From positions 1 to 64,000 of the forward strand of contig JAQWHD010000065.1 of assembly GCA_029237915.1 (NCBI GenBank): a stretch of DNA of 64,000 nucleotides. The letters run 5' to 3'. Position numbers and translations under genes: made by a program. The notes under the pieces are model-generated. The model saw nothing but the letters and a program-made list of their open reading frames with translations. It was not told the DNA's origin and ran no database searches. Shown one piece after another: positions 8,864 to 17,768 of this stretch. This DNA comes from Thalassotalea sp. (GTDB taxonomy: Bacteria; Pseudomonadota; Gammaproteobacteria; Enterobacterales; Alteromonadaceae). Each line of letters starts with the position of its first letter. Positions within the stretch are counted from its first letter, which is position 1.

Positions 8864-10996
8864 ATGACTGCAACCTTACCTGGTAAAAATTATCCTTTAG
8901 GTGCGACATGCGATGGCAGTGGTACCAACTTTGCCCTGTTTAGTGCTAACGCCACTAAGGTTGAACTGTGTCTGTTTGATCAAGTTACTGAAACTGAATT
9001 AAAGCGAATTGAGTTAACCGAATATACCGACGAAGTTTGGCATATTTATTTGCCAGAGGTAAAAGCCGGTGCTTTATATGGTTACCGCGTTTACGGCCCT
9101 TATGAACCACATAATGGCCATCGCTTTAACCCGGCTAAATTATTACTAGACCCTTACGCCAAGCAATTAAATAAAAGCTTTTCTTGGTCTGAGCAACATT
9201 ACGGTTTTGATTTAAGTTCTCGCCAGCTCGATCTAATGATAGACCACACCGATAATTCAAACTGCATGCCTAAATGTGTTGTATCACAGCAACTCGAGGG
9301 CCTAGATAATGCGGTAACTGTTGCTGATAACGAAACCATTATTTATGAAGCGCACGTTAAAGGTTTCACTAAATTAAATCCTCACGTACCTGTTGAGATG
9401 CGTGGCACGTTTAAAGGTTTAGGTCAGCCATCGGTAATTCAATACTTTAAAGATTTAGGTGTAACCAGTGTTGAGTTATTGCCTGTGCATGCTTTTTTTG
9501 ACGAATCGTTTGCTTTAGAAAAAGGCTTGAAAAACTATTGGGGTTACAACTCTATTGCGTTCTTTGCACCAGAGCCAAGGTATTGTCAGAAGAACGAATT
9601 AAAAGAATTTCAACAAATGGTGGATGCATTTCACCAAGCTGGCTTGCAAGTGATTTTAGATGTGGTTTATAACCATACCGCCGAAGGCAATCACATGGGA
9701 CCAACGTACAGCTTTAAAGGCATAGATAACGCCAGCTACTACCGTTTAGAAAACGAAGACAAGCGTTTTTATATCAATCACTCAGGCTGTGGTAACACCC
9801 TTAATTTAGCTCATCCCCGTGTTTTACAACTGGTGATGGACAGCTTACGTTATTGGGTTGAAGTTATGGGTATTGATGGCTTTAGGTTTGATTTAGCGCC
9901 TATTTTAGGACGCCAAGACCAACGTGGTAACGATAATTTTTATGGTCACTCAAGCTTCTTCGCAGCTCTTCGTCAAGACCCTGTATTAGCTCATGTAAAA
10001 CTGATTGCTGAGCCTTGGGATATTGGCCATGGTGGTTATCAATTAGGGCAATTTCCGGGTAACTGGTACGAATGGAATGATAGATTCCGCGATGCTGTGC
10101 GTCGTTTCTGGCGCGGCGATGACAATATGATCCCTGAGCTAGCGAAACGCTTACATGGCAGTGGTGATATTTTTGAACATCACGGTCGTCGTCCATACGC
10201 CAGTGTTAATGTAGTAACTACCCACGATGGTTATACTTTGCATGATCTAGTTACCTATGAGCAACGTCATAACTTAGCTAATGGTGAGCAAAATCGTGAC
10301 GGCCATGGCAGCAATTACAGTCGTAATTATGGCATTGAGGGCGAAACGCAAGATGCCCATATTAATAAAATTCGTAATCAGCAAAAACGCAATATTCTAG
10401 CCACACTATTCTTAGCGCAAGGCACTCCTATGTTGCTTGCTGGCGATGAACGTAATAACTCACAGCAAGGTAATAACAATGCTTATTGCCAAGACAATGA
10501 AATTACTTGGTTAAACTGGCACAAAGAAGATGAAGGGCAAGTGCACTTTGTGCAGCAGTTGATCAAATTACGTAAACAACACCCACTTCTTAACCGCTTG
10601 AATTATCAGCACGGCCATAAAGTTTCTAAGAAAACAGGCCTGCAAGATTTAAGTTGGTTTAACTGCCATGGCGAAGCCATGGATGAAGGTAATTGGCATA
10701 ACAAATCATTAAAAAGTTTTGCGATGATGTTAGCCGATACCGACCACGAAGATATGAATGACAAAGGTCAAGATAAGGCCTACGACGACGATGCGTTGTT
10801 GATCATTTTTAATGCTCATGATCATGAGCATAACTTCCAATTACCTAAACTAAAAGGTGATTGGGCCCACATAATAAATACAGCCGATTGCACACCAAAA
10901 ATTAATGCTACTACAATAGAAGACTCGCTGTTGTCTATTGCTGCATTTAGCTGCTCGGTTTTAACATATAGCCAAAAAGATACTCAGGGATTATAA
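8864..10996 (+). CDS. glgX: glycogen debranching enzyme (GH13_11)
   Basis: Hydrolyses alpha-1,6 links of short branches left by phosphorylase, releasing maltodextrins. The 710-aa protein has an N-terminal CBM48 and then a GH13 barrel with Asp343 (GFRFDLAP), Glu383 (LIAEPWD) and Asp455 (TTHDGYTLHDL). GFRFDLAPILGR and the following AEPWDIG are typical of the GlgX/isoamylase subfamily. It starts 8 bp after glgB and ends 2 bp before malQ, so the three are clearly one operon. GlgX acts on limit dextrins produced by GlgP, the first gene of the block. Confidence 0.95.
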   Translation: MTATLPGKNYPLGATCDGSGTNFALFSANATKVELCLFDQVTETELKRIELTEYTDEVWHIYLPEVKAGALYGYRVYGPYEPHNGHRFNPAKLLLDPYAKQLNKSFSWSEQHYGFDLSSRQLDLMIDHTDNSNCMPKCVVSQQLEGLDNAVTVADNETIIYEAHVKGFTKLNPHVPVEMRGTFKGLGQPSVIQYFKDLGVTSVELLPVHAFFDESFALEKGLKNYWGYNSIAFFAPEPRYCQKNELKEFQQMVDAFHQAGLQVILDVVYNHTAEGNHMGPTYSFKGIDNASYYRLENEDKRFYINHSGCGNTLNLAHPRVLQLVMDSLRYWVEVMGIDGFRFDLAPILGRQDQRGNDNFYGHSSFFAALRQDPVLAHVKLIAEPWDIGHGGYQLGQFPGNWYEWNDRFRDAVRRFWRGDDNMIPELAKRLHGSGDIFEHHGRRPYASVNVVTTHDGYTLHDLVTYEQRHNLANGEQNRDGHGSNYSRNYGIEGETQDAHINKIRNQQKRNILATLFLAQGTPMLLAGDERNNSQQGNNNAYCQDNEITWLNWHKEDEGQVHFVQQLIKLRKQHPLLNRLNYQHGHKVSKKTGLQDLSWFNCHGEAMDEGNWHNKSLKSFAMMLADTDHEDMNDKGQDKAYDDDALLIIFNAHDHEHNFQLPKLKGDWAHIINTADCTPKINATTIEDSLLSIAAFSCSVLTYSQKDTQGL

Positions 10997-10998
10997 CC

Positions 10999-13179
10999 AT
11001 GACACCTATGCAACAACTGGCCGAACAGGTCGGTTTTCACTCGAGCTACATTGACTGCTATGGCAATAATGTAAACGCAAACCAAGACGCCTTAAAAGCT
11101 CTTTTAACTGCGATGGAATATAACGTCGATTGCGATGATGCAATTATGAAGAGCGTTAACGAACTGCAAAACTCAACTTGGGTATCGTTATTACCCGCGA
11201 TGCAAATGCTTAAGTCTGAAGATGAGATTTATAAAGCTTGGTTAAGTGTTGCTTGTGAAGATTTTGACAAAAAGCTAGCTTGGACAGTACAACTCGAGTC
11301 TGGTGATACATTAACTGGTGAGATTGCCGTTAGCGATCTTACTGTACTTGCCGAGCATGAAATAGCCGGTGTCGTTTATAAAAAATTACACTTAGTGTTA
11401 CCTAAGATAGCTGAAGGTTATCATTCGTTATCAATGACTGTCGGCAATGTTACTGCTAGCTGTCACTTAATCGTAGCTCCTAAAACGTGTTATGGCCCTA
11501 ATGATGCATCCGATTACCGCATGTGGGGCTTAGCCGCGCAGTTATATTCAGTTAAATCTGACAATAGCTGGGGCATGGGTGATTTTGGTGATTTGAAAAA
11601 TTTAGTGGCTGAATCAGCTAAGCGTGGCGTTACTGCGATTGGTTTAAATCCATTACACCCGTTATACATAGATAACCCAGGGCATATTAGCCCGTATTCA
11701 CCTACTAGTCGTTGTTTCTTAAACACTTTATACATAGATGTAACTAACGTAGCTAACTTTGACAGCTGCGCTAAAGTGCAAAAATTAGTTGCAACGAAAG
11801 CATTTAAACAGCAATTAGCCCAAGTAAATGGTCAAGAATTCATTGATTATCCGCATGCTGCTAATCTGAAACTGCAAGCACTTGAATTGTTATACACAGA
11901 TTTCGTTAGCAAACACTTAAAAAAGAACACTGAGTTTGCCAAACAGTACAACGCCTTTGTTGCTGAGATGGGTGATGACTTATTCGAATTAGCTACTTTT
12001 GATGCACTTTATGAGCACTTTAGAAAGATTGACGAAAATGCTTATGGCTGGAAAGCTTGGCCGGTAGAGTTTCAAGATCCGCACAGCGTTGAAGTTGAAA
12101 AATTCAAAGTAGACAATGCCGAACGTATTGGTTATTTCCAATTTTTACAATTTGTCGCAGACAGCCAGTTAGGTGCTGCGGCCCAGCAGGCCAAATCTGA
12201 TAAAATGCCCGTTGGCTTATACTTAGATTTAGCAGTTGGTTGCGACGGAAGTGGCGCTGAAGTATGGGCTGATAAACACAGCTACGTTTCTGGTGCTGCA
12301 GTTGGCGCGCCGCCGGATGCAATGAATACACTAGGCCAAGATTGGGGGTTAACTCCTATCAACCCTGTTGCATTACAAGAAAAAGGCTATATGCCGTTAG
12401 TTAAAGCTCTGCGCAGTAATATGCGACATGCCGGCGCACTTCGTATTGACCATGTGTTGGGGCTAATGCGTCAATATTGGGTTGCACCAGGCATGGCCGC
12501 TGATCAAGGTATCTATATTACTTTTCCGCTTGATGACATCTTCCGCATTATCGCGCTCGAATCTCGTCGTAATAACTGTGTTGTTATTGGCGAAGATTTA
12601 GGTAACGTGCCTGATGGTTTCGGCGAAATTATGGCGGCTTCAGGTTTACAGTCATACAAAGTATTGTTCTTTGAACGCTATGAAAACGGCTTGTATTTCC
12701 GCCCTGAAATTTACCCTGAGCAATCTATGGTTACGGTTTCAACCCATGATTTATCAACCATTGCCGGTTGGTGGACAGGTAATGATTTAAAATGGCGTCA
12801 AGACCTTAACTTATACCCGAATGAGCAAATGGGTATTGATGAGCGTAATGGTCGTATTACTGACCGTGAAAAATTACTTGGCGCACTTGAATATGAAGGT
12901 GTGCTAACGAAAGAACAATTTCCGCAAGCACAACCTGCCGTTATGAATTCTGAGTTATCTCGTGCCGTGCAAGCCTTCTTAGCGAAAGCGCCAAGCCGTA
13001 TTTTATTAGTTCCACTTGAAGATGCACTAGGCTTACATGAGCAGGTAAATATTCCAGGAACAATCGATGAACACCCGAACTGGCGTAGACGTTTGCCATA
13101 TACCATTAGTGAGTTTTGGCAGCACCATGATATGACTAATTTAGTTAGTGTGATGAACCATGAGCGCCCTAAAGGCTAG
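10999..13179 (+). CDS. malQ: 4-alpha-glucanotransferase (amylomaltase)
   Basis: GH77 disproportionating enzyme that transfers dextrin units between maltodextrins, releasing glucose and lengthening chains for GlgP. The 726-aa length fits long gammaproteobacterial MalQ with an N-terminal extension before the barrel. Catalytic residues: Asp484 (LRIDHVLG), Glu532 (VIGEDLG) and Asp584 (STHDLS). SPYSPTSR near residue 233 is the usual GH77 substrate-loop motif. It begins 2 bp after the glgX stop. A hairpin follows, so it closes the cytoplasmic part of the operon. Confidence 0.95.
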   Translation: MTPMQQLAEQVGFHSSYIDCYGNNVNANQDALKALLTAMEYNVDCDDAIMKSVNELQNSTWVSLLPAMQMLKSEDEIYKAWLSVACEDFDKKLAWTVQLESGDTLTGEIAVSDLTVLAEHEIAGVVYKKLHLVLPKIAEGYHSLSMTVGNVTASCHLIVAPKTCYGPNDASDYRMWGLAAQLYSVKSDNSWGMGDFGDLKNLVAESAKRGVTAIGLNPLHPLYIDNPGHISPYSPTSRCFLNTLYIDVTNVANFDSCAKVQKLVATKAFKQQLAQVNGQEFIDYPHAANLKLQALELLYTDFVSKHLKKNTEFAKQYNAFVAEMGDDLFELATFDALYEHFRKIDENAYGWKAWPVEFQDPHSVEVEKFKVDNAERIGYFQFLQFVADSQLGAAAQQAKSDKMPVGLYLDLAVGCDGSGAEVWADKHSYVSGAAVGAPPDAMNTLGQDWGLTPINPVALQEKGYMPLVKALRSNMRHAGALRIDHVLGLMRQYWVAPGMAADQGIYITFPLDDIFRIIALESRRNNCVVIGEDLGNVPDGFGEIMAASGLQSYKVLFFERYENGLYFRPEIYPEQSMVTVSTHDLSTIAGWWTGNDLKWRQDLNLYPNEQMGIDERNGRITDREKLLGALEYEGVLTKEQFPQAQPAVMNSELSRAVQAFLAKAPSRILLVPLEDALGLHEQVNIPGTIDEHPNWRRRLPYTISEFWQHHDMTNLVSVMNHERPKG

Positions 13180-13206
13180 TTCATAAAATTGACTAAAATT
13201 AATGAT

Positions 13207-13233
13207 AAGGGAGATATTAATATCTCCTTTTTC
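13207..13233 (+). terminator. intercistronic hairpin with T-run between malQ and the amylase
   Basis: GGAGATATT and AATATCTCC meet to form a near-perfect palindrome (13210-13227) followed by TTTTTCTT. The Shine-Dalgarno of the amylase lies just downstream at about 13239. It probably acts as a partial terminator or RNA-processing hairpin that sets amylase expression apart from malQ. Confidence 0.6.
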
Positions 13234-13248
13234 TTAACAGGAAAGAAT

Positions 13249-15018
13249 ATGAAATTAATTACTAAAATATTACCTCTCATTGCTGGCATAGCCGTTTTCG
13301 GTTGTGACAGCTCTAAGTCTGTTGCCCCAGAATCTAAAACAGAGCAACTACCTCTTGCTAAGATCAGCACGAAACTACCACATTATTTAGAGCGCGACAT
13401 TCGTGACGAAGTCTTTTATTTTGTTATGCCAGACAGATTTCAAAATGGTGACTCAAGTAATGATAATGGTTCAAAAACATTATTAGAGTCGCAAGGCGGC
13501 TTTGACGTCACTAGTAAAAGCCATTATCACGGTGGTGATATTATCGGTTTAAAAGAAAAGCTACCTTACTTACAAGAAATGGGTATTACCTCTATTTGGA
13601 TGACGCCTATTATGCGCAACCAAGCAGTACAAGGTGATAGCTCTGGTTACCATGGTTACTGGGTATTAGATTTTACTGAAATTGACCCGCACTTAGGTTC
13701 AAATCAAGATTTAATTGATTTAATAGACGCAGCTCATGAACTTAATATGAAAGTATTTTTCGACATCATTGCCAACCATAGCGCCGATGTAATTAAGTTT
13801 GAAGAATGTCATGGTAAAGACGGTAAGCAGTGGTTAGGTGCAAACCCTGGCTTATGTGATTACAAAACCTTAGAACAAGTAGCGAATGGCGATGGTTATA
13901 CATTATTCGTGCCTGAAGGCAGTGAGAACATTAAAACTCCTCAATGGCTAAATGACCCTAAGTATTATCACAACCAAGGTGACAGCACATGGGAAGGTGA
14001 AAGCGCTATTTACGGTGATTTTGCCGGTCTTGATGACATAGATACTGATAACCCAGAAGTGGTTGCTGGTTTAATTGATGTTTTCAAAGGTGTGGTTTCA
14101 GAATTCAAACCTGACGGTTTTCGTATTGATACCGTTAAACACGTAAATATGGAATTTTGGACTGAGTTTTCACCGGCTATTGTTGACCATGCTAAGTCAC
14201 TAGGTATTCCGCAGTTCTTCATGTTTGGTGAAGTGTATGACTCAACTCCTGAATTTTTAAGTACCTTTACTACGACAGGTAAAATGCAATCAATTTTAGA
14301 TTTTGGCGTGCAAAGTGGTATTTACAAAAGCTTGATTGAGCAAAAAGGTACTAATGAGTTAGAAGCTATTTTCAATGACGATCACTTTTATAAAGATGAA
14401 GACAGCGATGCTAGCATGTTAGTCACTTTTACCGGTAATCATGACATGGGCCGCTTTGCCCATATGCTCGAACGAGAAAACCCTGATATGAGTGAAGCTG
14501 AAAAACTTGCTCGTATTAAACTGTCAAATGCATTGATGTATTTTTCACGTGGTATTCCAGTGGTTTATTACGGTGATGAACAAGGATTTGTTGGTGACGG
14601 TAATGACAAAGATTCACGTCAAGATATGATGCCATCAATGGTTGCTAGCTATAACGATGATGACCTATTAGGTACGGACGCAACCACTGCTGAAGAAAAC
14701 TTTGATCAAAGCCATGTGCTGTATCAAGACCTAGTAACTTTGGCGAACTTATATGTTGAGCATGATGCACTGCGTCATGGCCAACAAGCACAAGTTTATG
14801 CACAAGATACTCCTGGTCTCTACGCGTTCACTCGTACGACTGAACAAGGACAATACTTAGTGGTAGCCAATACGGCAACTACTGAACAGCAGCAAACCAT
14901 GAGTTTATCTTACGCTGGATTTGAACCTGTAGTATTAGCAAAAGATAAAAGTGAGGACAATGGTGTAGTAACCATTAACTTAGCACCATTGAGCTATGCA
15001 ATTTATAAAGCGAAATAA
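13249..15018 (+). CDS. GH13 alpha-amylase lipoprotein
   Basis: Endo-acting alpha-1,4-glucan hydrolase anchored by lipid. I chose ATG 13249 (589 aa), which has AGGAAAG 4-10 bases upstream and begins a lipoprotein signal peptide with lipobox FG-C (Cys19). An upstream in-frame TTG at 13189 would bury that signal. Catalytic residues: Asp294 (GFRIDTVKH), Glu328 (FGEVYD), Asp399 (TGNHDMG). DIIANHS and the YHGGD stretch match extracellular GH13 amylases. It is the only exported enzyme of the glg block, so it likely feeds periplasmic or surface-bound glucan breakdown. Membrane (inner or outer) cannot be settled from the sequence. Confidence 0.88.
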   Translation: MKLITKILPLIAGIAVFGCDSSKSVAPESKTEQLPLAKISTKLPHYLERDIRDEVFYFVMPDRFQNGDSSNDNGSKTLLESQGGFDVTSKSHYHGGDIIGLKEKLPYLQEMGITSIWMTPIMRNQAVQGDSSGYHGYWVLDFTEIDPHLGSNQDLIDLIDAAHELNMKVFFDIIANHSADVIKFEECHGKDGKQWLGANPGLCDYKTLEQVANGDGYTLFVPEGSENIKTPQWLNDPKYYHNQGDSTWEGESAIYGDFAGLDDIDTDNPEVVAGLIDVFKGVVSEFKPDGFRIDTVKHVNMEFWTEFSPAIVDHAKSLGIPQFFMFGEVYDSTPEFLSTFTTTGKMQSILDFGVQSGIYKSLIEQKGTNELEAIFNDDHFYKDEDSDASMLVTFTGNHDMGRFAHMLERENPDMSEAEKLARIKLSNALMYFSRGIPVVYYGDEQGFVGDGNDKDSRQDMMPSMVASYNDDDLLGTDATTAEENFDQSHVLYQDLVTLANLYVEHDALRHGQQAQVYAQDTPGLYAFTRTTEQGQYLVVANTATTEQQQTMSLSYAGFEPVVLAKDKSEDNGVVTINLAPLSYAIYKAK

Positions 15019-15036
15019 CGCTTTTGATATTTTACT

Positions 15037-15059
15037 AAGGGACCTTCGGGTCCCTTTTT
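15037..15059 (+). terminator. terminator of the alpha-amylase gene
   Basis: AAGGGACC (15037-15044), a TTCG tetraloop and GGTCCCTT (15049-15056) followed by T residues: a textbook rho-independent terminator. Confidence 0.95.
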
Positions 15060-15117
15060 ATTTTTGTGACTCATCACTTCATTAAACTCCCTAATTTCGG
15101 TATACCTTTAAAGTTAT

Positions 15118-15173
15118 GCTTACTTGTCTTTAAGTAAAGCTTACTTGACATTGGCATAAACCAAGCCTATTAT
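15118..15173 (+). promoter_or_regulatory. promoter and candidate autoregulatory operator of the XRE operon
   Basis: TTGACA (15145-15150), a 17-nt spacer and TATTAT (15168-15173) form a strong sigma-70 promoter. A direct repeat GCTTACTTG occurs at 15118-15126 and 15139-15147, the second copy running into the -35 hexamer; AAGTAA between them makes an imperfect palindrome with TTACTT. This placement fits binding by the XRE regulator of the operon, which is inference. Confidence 0.65.
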
Positions 15174-15220
15174 AAATAAAAAGTAAAGTTCGTTTTACAT
15201 AATGACAAGTGAGGTAGACA

Positions 15221-15634
15221 ATGACAAATCAAGATAATAGCTGGAAAACACGTACCAAGAAAAATACAGTAAGACTAGGTCTTTGGACATTCTTTTGGGT
15301 GCTTACCTGTGCGATAACTGCATTCGCGCCAAAATTTATTTGGGACTTTAATACCACACTAACCATTATTGCTGTTGTTGTTAACATACTCGTTGGTTTC
15401 GGTATGATCCTAGCGAATCGTACACATTTACGTGGATTAGATGAGATGCAGCAAAAAATTCAAACTGAAGCCATGGCACTTTCTTTAGGTGTTGGTTTGG
15501 TTTTAGGCAGTAGCTATGAATTACTTGAAGATATTAAGCTTATTACTTATGAGCCAGAAATATCACATTTGATCATAGTCATGTGTATTTCTTACATGAT
15601 TGGAGTTATTAAAGGCGGAGTGAAATATCGATGA
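15221..15634 (+). CDS. small four-helix membrane protein paired with an XRE regulator
   Basis: 137 aa with four predicted membrane helices (about residues 17-37, 43-62, 88-107 and 113-132) and a charged loop HLRGLDEMQQKIQ between helices two and three. I do not recognise a named function. The stop overlaps the start of the XRE gene by 4 bp (ATGA), the common arrangement in which a short membrane protein with a DEMQ-type loop precedes a 60-70 aa HTH protein. The pair probably forms a self-regulating unit. A clear promoter lies at 15145-15173. Confidence 0.7.
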   Translation: MTNQDNSWKTRTKKNTVRLGLWTFFWVLTCAITAFAPKFIWDFNTTLTIIAVVVNILVGFGMILANRTHLRGLDEMQQKIQTEAMALSLGVGLVLGSSYELLEDIKLITYEPEISHLIIVMCISYMIGVIKGGVKYR

Positions 15635-15825
15635 AAAATCGCTTAAAAATACTGCGTGCCGAGAGAGACTGGACTCAAGCTCAGCTAGCTGAAGCACTTG
15701 ATGTATCAAGACAAACTATCAATGCGATAGAAAAAGGTAAGTTTGATCCTAGCTTGCCACTAGCATTTAAAGTGTCTCGACTATTCGCATTGCCTATAGA
15801 GCAAATTTTTGAAGATGAAGTATAA
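15631..15825 (+). CDS. short XRE-family transcriptional regulator
   Basis: 64 aa, essentially one helix-turn-helix (HTH_3): ERDWTQAQLAEALDVSRQ followed by TINAIEKGKFDPSLPLA. The YozG/YgzD-like class has this length and the LFALPIEQIF tail. It overlaps the upstream membrane-protein gene by 4 bp, so the two are translated together. Its likely target is its own promoter, where a repeated GCTTACTTG lies over the -35. Confidence 0.9.
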   Translation: MKNRLKILRAERDWTQAQLAEALDVSRQTINAIEKGKFDPSLPLAFKVSRLFALPIEQIFEDEV

Positions 15826-15864
15826 GTTAAATATAATTAACAATAAGCGGAGCCTATATAAATC

Positions 15865-16173
15865 ATGACCATAACAAGTATTAAGCAGCAATATGCTGAG
15901 CAACTAACATTAAGGCGTAAATACGCTTATACCGGGTTAATTATCTTTGTTTTATCTATAGGGTTATTGGTTTTAGTTGAGGAGCTTCGAGCTAAACCTT
16001 GGTTCTTTATTGTAATAGGTTTTGCGGTGCTTAATTTTATTGTTGGCATCGTTGGACTTAATTACTGGAGCCGATGTCCTGCTTGTAAAAAAGTACCTCG
16101 TAATAAAAGAGACGGTTCTATTTCATTTGGGGCTATGGATAAATGCCCAAGTTGTGAAGTAGATTTAACATAA
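15865..16173 (+). CDS. small membrane protein with C-terminal zinc ribbon
   Basis: 102 aa: two membrane helices (about residues 21-41 and 49-68) and then a CPACKK...CPSCEV pair spaced as a zinc ribbon. It begins 39 bp after the XRE gene, with GCGGAG upstream, and may share its transcript. Function unknown; the ribbon suggests a structural zinc site on the cytoplasmic face. Confidence 0.7.
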   Translation: MTITSIKQQYAEQLTLRRKYAYTGLIIFVLSIGLLVLVEELRAKPWFFIVIGFAVLNFIVGIVGLNYWSRCPACKKVPRNKRDGSISFGAMDKCPSCEVDLT

Positions 16174-16213
16174 CCTTAGTAAAGACAATCGATGACACAA
16201 ATAAATCAAGGTG

Positions 16214-16247
16214 TCAGAGTGTTTGAAATCTCTTTCAAGCACTCTGA
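16214..16247. terminator. long hairpin between convergent genes
   Basis: A 15-bp stem with one G-T wobble (16214-16228 with 16233-16247) around a TCTC loop lies between the zinc-ribbon gene and the minus-strand MFS gene. It lacks a clear T-run on either side, so it may be a bidirectional terminator or a processing/stability hairpin. Confidence 0.55.
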
Positions 16248-16255
16248 TCTATGAT

Positions 16256-17677
16256 TTATTTTTTGTGTTCTTTTACTTGGCTCCAGCATAATGCTGAAAT
16301 AGATAGGGCGATACCACACAAAATAAAGATGGCGCTTTTATCTTGGGTTTGAGAAATGAACAAGCCAATACCTAAGCTAACCAACAACTGTGGAATAACT
16401 ACTGATAAGTTAAATAACCCCATGTACATGCCCATTTTAGATTGATCAATTTTTTCTGACATTATCGCAAATACTAGGCTGATCACAGCCGACCAACCAA
16501 TACCTAAAATCGCCATTAAAAAGTACAAGGTGTACTGTGAATGACCTAAAAAGGCTACTGCAAAATAACCAACAGCCATTGAGGCAATACAATAGGTATG
16601 CACTTTAACTCGGCCTATTTTCTTCGCCATAGGTTGTAACAGTAACGCTGGTAAAATAGCGGCTACCGCACTTAAAATTAAGAAGCTGATCGAGATGATT
16701 TTACCCAGTTCGTCATCGCTTATACCGGTCATTTTGTCTTGTAAGAAAGCAAAGATAAATACAAACATGGTTTGAATACCAATCCAGCTAAATGAATGTG
16801 CCGCTAATATTTTGCGAAAGCCAACTAAACCGGCTTCTTGCTCAGTTTTATCGTCTTCTTTAGCTAACATAGTCTGCGCAACAAAAATAACCGTTAAAAT
16901 AGCGCAGATTATTTCTGCATAATAGTTATCTGCAGTTGTACCACTTAACTGTCTGCCCATGGCGTAAATGTCATAGATGATAAAGCCCCATAGCGGCTTT
17001 ATATTGATCATAATATCTTTAAATGAAAGTGGTGTGCTAGCGACTTGATTATCACTTTGCTGTAGCTCTTTTGGTTCGGTAATGAAAAATGGAGGAAAGA
17101 TTGATAGGACTAGAACTAATGCTGCACCAAAATAAATTAGAACGAAGTTACCCCAAATAGCGCCGATCGCGTAGGCTAAAACACCGAACGTGCCAGATAT
17201 GGTTTGCATCCAAGTGTAGCCACGGGTACGTTTTTCACCTTCAGGTGTTACATCGGCAATGATAGAACGTGTTGGATTAAAGCCAACGTTTATAGATAAA
17301 TCTAAGGTTAAGGCAATAGCAATAGCAACCGCTAAAATTGCCTCAACCCCCATTGCTCTTGAGACAATATCAATGTTTGGTAGTGCTAATAACATTAGGC
17401 CGGCGAGTACACCACCAATTAGAATAAATGGCCTACGACGACCATTCCAAAACCATACCTTGTCAGAAATAATGCCAATAATTACCTGACCTAAGATCCC
17501 GGCAATAGGCCCTGCAGCCCATACTAGGCCAACTTCATGAATATCCAACCCGTATTGTGTGGTTAATATCCAGCTTAACGCTGAGATCTGTACTGACAGA
17601 GCAAACCCCATGGCTGTTGAAGGTAAGCTAAGTAGCGCATAGAAACGCTTACTTAAATTTTGTTGTATTGCTAACAT
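16256..17677 (-). CDS. SLC45-like sugar MFS transporter
   Basis: Inner-membrane symporter of the GPH/SLC45-like MFS group, 473 aa with 12 predicted helices. The loop after helix two carries NGRRRPF, and the C-terminal part has KMGMYMGLFNLSVVIPQL; both recur in the second MFS gene at 39468 (FGRRRPF, KKMGIYMGIFNFFIVIPQL), so the two are paralogues. Relatives in marine gammaproteobacteria accompany maltose and maltodextrin genes, so maltose or another glucoside is the probable cargo. It is last in a minus-strand run CRTAC1-haloperoxidase-reductase-MFS, after a 91-bp gap. Confidence 0.85.
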   Translation of the reverse strand: MLAIQQNLSKRFYALLSLPSTAMGFALSVQISALSWILTTQYGLDIHEVGLVWAAGPIAGILGQVIIGIISDKVWFWNGRRRPFILIGGVLAGLMLLALPNIDIVSRAMGVEAILAVAIAIALTLDLSINVGFNPTRSIIADVTPEGEKRTRGYTWMQTISGTFGVLAYAIGAIWGNFVLIYFGAALVLVLSIFPPFFITEPKELQQSDNQVASTPLSFKDIMINIKPLWGFIIYDIYAMGRQLSGTTADNYYAEIICAILTVIFVAQTMLAKEDDKTEQEAGLVGFRKILAAHSFSWIGIQTMFVFIFAFLQDKMTGISDDELGKIISISFLILSAVAAILPALLLQPMAKKIGRVKVHTYCIASMAVGYFAVAFLGHSQYTLYFLMAILGIGWSAVISLVFAIMSEKIDQSKMGMYMGLFNLSVVIPQLLVSLGIGLFISQTQDKSAIFILCGIALSISALCWSQVKEHKK

Positions 17678-17768
17678 ATTGTTTTCTCTATCAATTGGTT
17701 AATTCAGTACGGCTTGTTATTGTTTTTATCTGCTTTACTGATGTTTTAAAATTTTATGTGTTAAACCG

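Noticed and set aside
13189-13248. TTG start for the alpha-amylase
   Set aside because: It would put a terminator hairpin in the coding sequence and bury the lipoprotein signal; ATG 13249 has a good ribosome site.
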